Below are positions 5,770 through 7,473 of a DNA stretch of 7,473 bases, one piece after another; positions within the stretch are counted from its first letter, which is position 1; every line of letters starts with the position of its first letter. The stretch covers positions 1-7,473 of the forward strand of contig CAMAFU010000084.1 of NCBI GenBank assembly GCA_945833725.1. Direction: 5' to 3'. The position numbers and the translations under genes are program-made. The notes beneath the pieces were generated by a model. It did no database searches. It worked only from the letters and a program-made list of their open reading frames with translations, and was not told the DNA's origin. This DNA comes from an uncultured Treponema sp. (GTDB lineage Bacteria > Spirochaetota > Spirochaetia > Treponematales > Treponemataceae).

Positions 5770-6699
5770 TCAAACTGTAATTTTGAGCATATCAAAGGCT
5801 GGCGAAACTGAACCGCCGTTTTTTATTATCCTTTTTAAATTTTCGTATTTTCCTTTTGTTTTTAATTCCCTGTTTATGTATTTTTGAATTTCCCTGTGTT
5901 TAAAGTCGTGGGTTATGTGAGTAAAGTATGTATGCTTTGCCTGAATAATGTCTGCATATTCCAAAGCCTGGCGGAACGAATTATGGGATGAATGAGGTTT
6001 TTCCCTAAGGGCATCAATAACAAGCATATCCAGCACACCATCTTCATTAAAAGTTTTTACGGTTTTAAGGGATTTATCGCATATAAAACTACAGTCTGTA
6101 AGGTATGCAAGGGAATGAGTTTTTCCGTCGTTGTTTACAGTGGAAAATACCCAGCCTAAAGTGTGTCTGTTGCCGTGCTGCAGAGGAATAGGAACAGCAG
6201 AAATTTCTTCCAGATTTATTGGATTGTCTGTGGAAAAATCGTCTGCCGGAATAAAGTTGAGTTTTGGAACACCTCCGCCCTTGTCGTGGTCTACAAAAAT
6301 ATATTGAAAACTGGACATTACATGCTCAATTGTTCTGGAACTTGTATAAATCGGCAGCCCCTGACCTTTTGTTTCCGGAAATTTTTCCTTTATTTTTAAA
6401 TTTTCATTCATCGCTCTGGAATTTTTGTGGCTGAATATTCTTAAATCGTCTATTCCGTGAATATGATCTGCATGAGAGTGGGTCAAAAAAACAGCTTCCA
6501 GACTGCTTATGCCGGCTTTAAGAGCCTGCTGCCGAAAATCCGGTCCCACATCAATAAGATAGTTTTTATTTCCAGCCGTAATAAGGGCACTGCAACGAAG
6601 TCTGCTGTCCTTTTTGTTTTTTGAACGGCATACAGAACAATTACATCCTATAACAGGAACACCATGGCTAGTACCAGAACCCAAAATCCTTAATTCCAT
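5770..6699 (-). CDS. PhnP-like metallo-beta-lactamase-fold hydrolase
   Basis: The 309-residue protein belongs to the MBL superfamily, close to the PhnP phosphodiesterase branch. It opens with ILGSGTSHGVPVIGCNCSVC (5-24); the CxCxxC (19, 21, 24) matches the structural zinc site of PhnP. The catalytic metal motif THSHADH (73-79) supplies His74, His76, Asp78 and His79; further likely ligands are His175 (LQHG), Asp202 (LTDCS) and a histidine near 261-264 (THITHD). It should be an active two-metal cytoplasmic hydrolase, probably acting on a phosphodiester such as a cyclic phosphate; the substrate is unknown, since no phn gene is nearby. Start: the frame is open to a TTG at 6726, but ATG at 6699 places the conserved LGSGTSHG right at the N-terminus, as is usual. 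Neither has a ribosome site; a promoter-like pair ends 7 nt before the ATG. rpmB follows 74 nt downstream with its own promoter. Confidence 0.88.
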   Translation of the reverse strand: MELRILGSGTSHGVPVIGCNCSVCRSKNKKDSRLRCSALITAGNKNYLIDVGPDFRQQALKAGISSLEAVFLTHSHADHIHGIDDLRIFSHKNSRAMNENLKIKEKFPETKGQGLPIYTSSRTIEHVMSSFQYIFVDHDKGGGVPKLNFIPADDFSTDNPINLEEISAVPIPLQHGNRHTLGWVFSTVNNDGKTHSLAYLTDCSFICDKSLKTVKTFNEDGVLDMLVIDALREKPHSSHNSFRQALEYADIIQAKHTYFTHITHDFKHREIQKYINRELKTKGKYENLKRIIKNGGSVSPAFDMLKITV

Positions 6700-6706
6700 A
6701 AATGAG

Positions 6707-6735
6707 ATTTTAATTAAATGATGCAAATGTTACAA
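6707..6735 (-). promoter_or_regulatory. Possible promoter of the MBL gene, giving a leaderless mRNA
   Basis: TTGTAA (6735-6730, 4 of 6), a 17-nt spacer and TAAAAT (6712-6707, 5 of 6) form a promoter-like pair on the - strand. The -10 box ends 7 nt before the ATG at 6699, leaving no room for a 5' leader, and no Shine-Dalgarno is seen. Confidence 0.4.
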
Positions 6736-6760
6736 TAAACCTTAAACAGTTTATATTCGG

Positions 6761-6860
6761 GCGTTCCCCTGCGCTTCGCTTCGGGTCGCAGTATTCCAGG
6801 CTCGCTCAAGCCGCTCGGTGCGTTGCACCTGCCTGCGGCAGCCCTCCATGTTGCTAACGC
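6761..6860. repeat. GC-rich hairpin-array element (REP/MITE-like)
   Basis: A 100-bp block of 66% GC lies in an AT-rich gap, bounded by the 5-bp inverted ends GCGTT (6761-6765) and AACGC (6856-6860). Inside are four successive potential hairpins: CTGCG (6769-6773)/CGCAG (6787-6791); GGCT (6799-6802)/AGCC (6809-6812); GGTGC (6817-6821)/GCACC (6825-6829) with a GTT loop; and CTGCC (6829-6833)/GGCAG (6837-6841) with a TGC loop, sharing one base with the previous stem. A fifth, CAGAA-AAAC-TTCTG (6860-6873), follows at the right edge. This resembles dispersed intergenic palindromic elements rather than a gene. Only one copy is in the window, so repetition elsewhere in the genome is inferred. Confidence 0.6.
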
Positions 6861-6861
6861 A

Positions 6862-7007
6862 GAAAAACTTCTGTTTTGCCGTTAAAGTCACTGTGTAATC
6901 ACCAAAGTCCGCAGCTATTCTTAAGATGTTTTTGCCCTGACTATTCGCTCCTTCGCGCCACAATTTTTCTCATCAATTTATAATGCTGAAGGCTCTGTTT
7001 TTCCCAT
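6862..7007. other. Gene-free stretch between the hairpin element and the clpP promoter
   Basis: The gap between the MBL start (6699) and clpP (7043) is 343 bp. Apart from the hairpin element and the two promoter-like pairs I see no gene in it. The part after the element has intermediate GC (43% over 6861-6960) and could be an extension of the repeat. A perfect TATAAT (6979-6984) occurs, but without a -35 partner at the right distance. Confidence 0.5.
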
Positions 7008-7036
7008 TAGACAAACTTTTCTTTTTTTACTATATT
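7008..7036 (+). promoter_or_regulatory. Probable promoter of clpP, giving a leaderless mRNA
   Basis: TAGACA (7008-7013, 5 of 6), a 17-nt spacer rich in T, and TATATT (7031-7036, 5 of 6) make a good sigma70-type promoter. The -10 ends 6 nt before the ATG at 7043, so the transcript should start at or within a base or two of the start codon. No Shine-Dalgarno is present. Confidence 0.5.
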
Positions 7037-7042
7037 TTAACA

Positions 7043-7473
7043 ATGAGCAACTTTATTTTGAACGAAGAAAAAAAATCAGAAAAAAAACAGGGACAGGATT
7101 CTTTGCTTGATAAACTTCTTGCTACCCGTCAGATTGTTGTTAGTGGGGAAGTTAACGAAGAACTGGTAGAAAAAATCGTAAAACAGCTTTTAATTCTTGA
7201 AGCCGATTCCGACAAACCTATTTATCTTTATATTGATTCTCCGGGCGGTGCCATTGATGATGGTTTTGGTCTTTACGATATGATTCGTTTTATAAATGCA
7301 CCTGTTTATACTGTAGGAATGGGGCTTATTGCCAGTATGGGCGTTACTCTTTTTCTGTCTGTTCCGAAAGAGCGCCGTTTAAGTTTGCCAAACAGTCATT
7401 TTCTTATTCATCAGCCTCTTATGGGAAATAGCCATGGTGTTGCTAGCGACATTCAGATTACGGCTCAGGAAAT
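7043..7473 (+). CDS. clpP: ClpP-type serine peptidase, 3' end missing
   Basis: The visible 143 residues are the N-terminal two thirds of the proteolytic subunit of the Clp protease, a cytoplasmic barrel fed by ClpX/ClpA-type unfoldases. Diagnostic parts are IYLYIDSPGG (60-69), GLIASMG with the nucleophile Ser98 (94-100), and LPNSHFLIHQPL with the catalytic His123 (115-126); the Asp of the triad lies beyond the edge. The N-terminus is unusual: a Lys/Glu-rich segment (EEKKSEKKQGQD, 8-19) stands where typical ClpP has its hydrophobic axial-pore loop, and the second residue after the IAS motif region reads MGVTLFL rather than MGAFLL. This suggests a divergent paralogue (a ClpP2-type subunit) rather than the housekeeping ClpP, which may be elsewhere. 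ATG 7043 is chosen because it is the first start in frame and is placed just behind a good promoter. Confidence 0.9.
   Translation, partial: MSNFILNEEKKSEKKQGQDSLLDKLLATRQIVVSGEVNEELVEKIVKQLLILEADSDKPIYLYIDSPGGAIDDGFGLYDMIRFINAPVYTVGMGLIASMGVTLFLSVPKERRLSLPNSHFLIHQPLMGNSHGVASDIQITAQE

Noticed and set aside
6751..6963. 70-residue open frame on the - strand across the hairpin element
   Set aside because: It begins with TTG, has no ribosome site, covers the palindromic GC-rich block and has a low-complexity Arg/Glu-rich translation; the frame is a by-product of the repeat.
6979..6984. Perfect TATAAT as a clpP promoter
   Set aside because: No -35-like hexamer occurs 16-18 nt upstream; the TAGACA/TATATT pair closer to the gene fits better.

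Overview
The window looks like AT-rich chromosome from a spirochaete, most likely a Treponema-type bacterium of a gut, rumen or oral habitat. This is inferred from the gene mix (pectin-type sugar enzymes, a cyclic-nucleotide protein beside a K+ channel, a zinc-type L28, a divergent ClpP) and from the codon and base composition. No 16S or other decisive marker is present.

Left part (1-4171, all + strand): the 3' part of an exported alpha/beta-hydrolase esterase, a cytoplasmic-looking GH28 polygalacturonase, a two-helix K+ channel with an RCK domain, and a stand-alone cyclic-nucleotide-binding protein. Esterase and GH28 fit pectin breakdown: deacetylation outside the cytoplasm, then hydrolysis of imported galacturonides inside. 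Channel and sensor form a plausible ion-homeostasis pair. The close spacing (11 and 35 nt) suggests that GH28, channel and sensor share a transcript.

Middle (4195-5160): a convergent two-gene unit on the - strand, made of a DUF2975-type membrane protein followed by a small YozG-like XRE regulator that overlaps its stop codon. The membrane gene is broken by a single-base frameshift in a run of five A. Upstream lies a good promoter and two copies, 21 bp apart, of a TTATCG-N5-CGATAA palindrome, a likely operator for the XRE protein.

Right part (5161-7473): a small TSCPD-domain protein (+), a shared bidirectional terminator, rpmB (L28, -), a PhnP-like metallo-beta-lactamase-fold hydrolase (-), a 100-bp GC-rich hairpin cluster bounded by GCGTT/AACGC in an otherwise gene-free gap, and the start of a clpP gene (+) cut by the window edge.

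The most interesting signals are the hairpin-array repeat, the frameshifted DUF2975 gene with its tandem operator, and three genes (TSCPD, MBL, clpP) that lack a Shine-Dalgarno and have a -10-like box only 6-7 nt before ATG, suggesting leaderless mRNAs.
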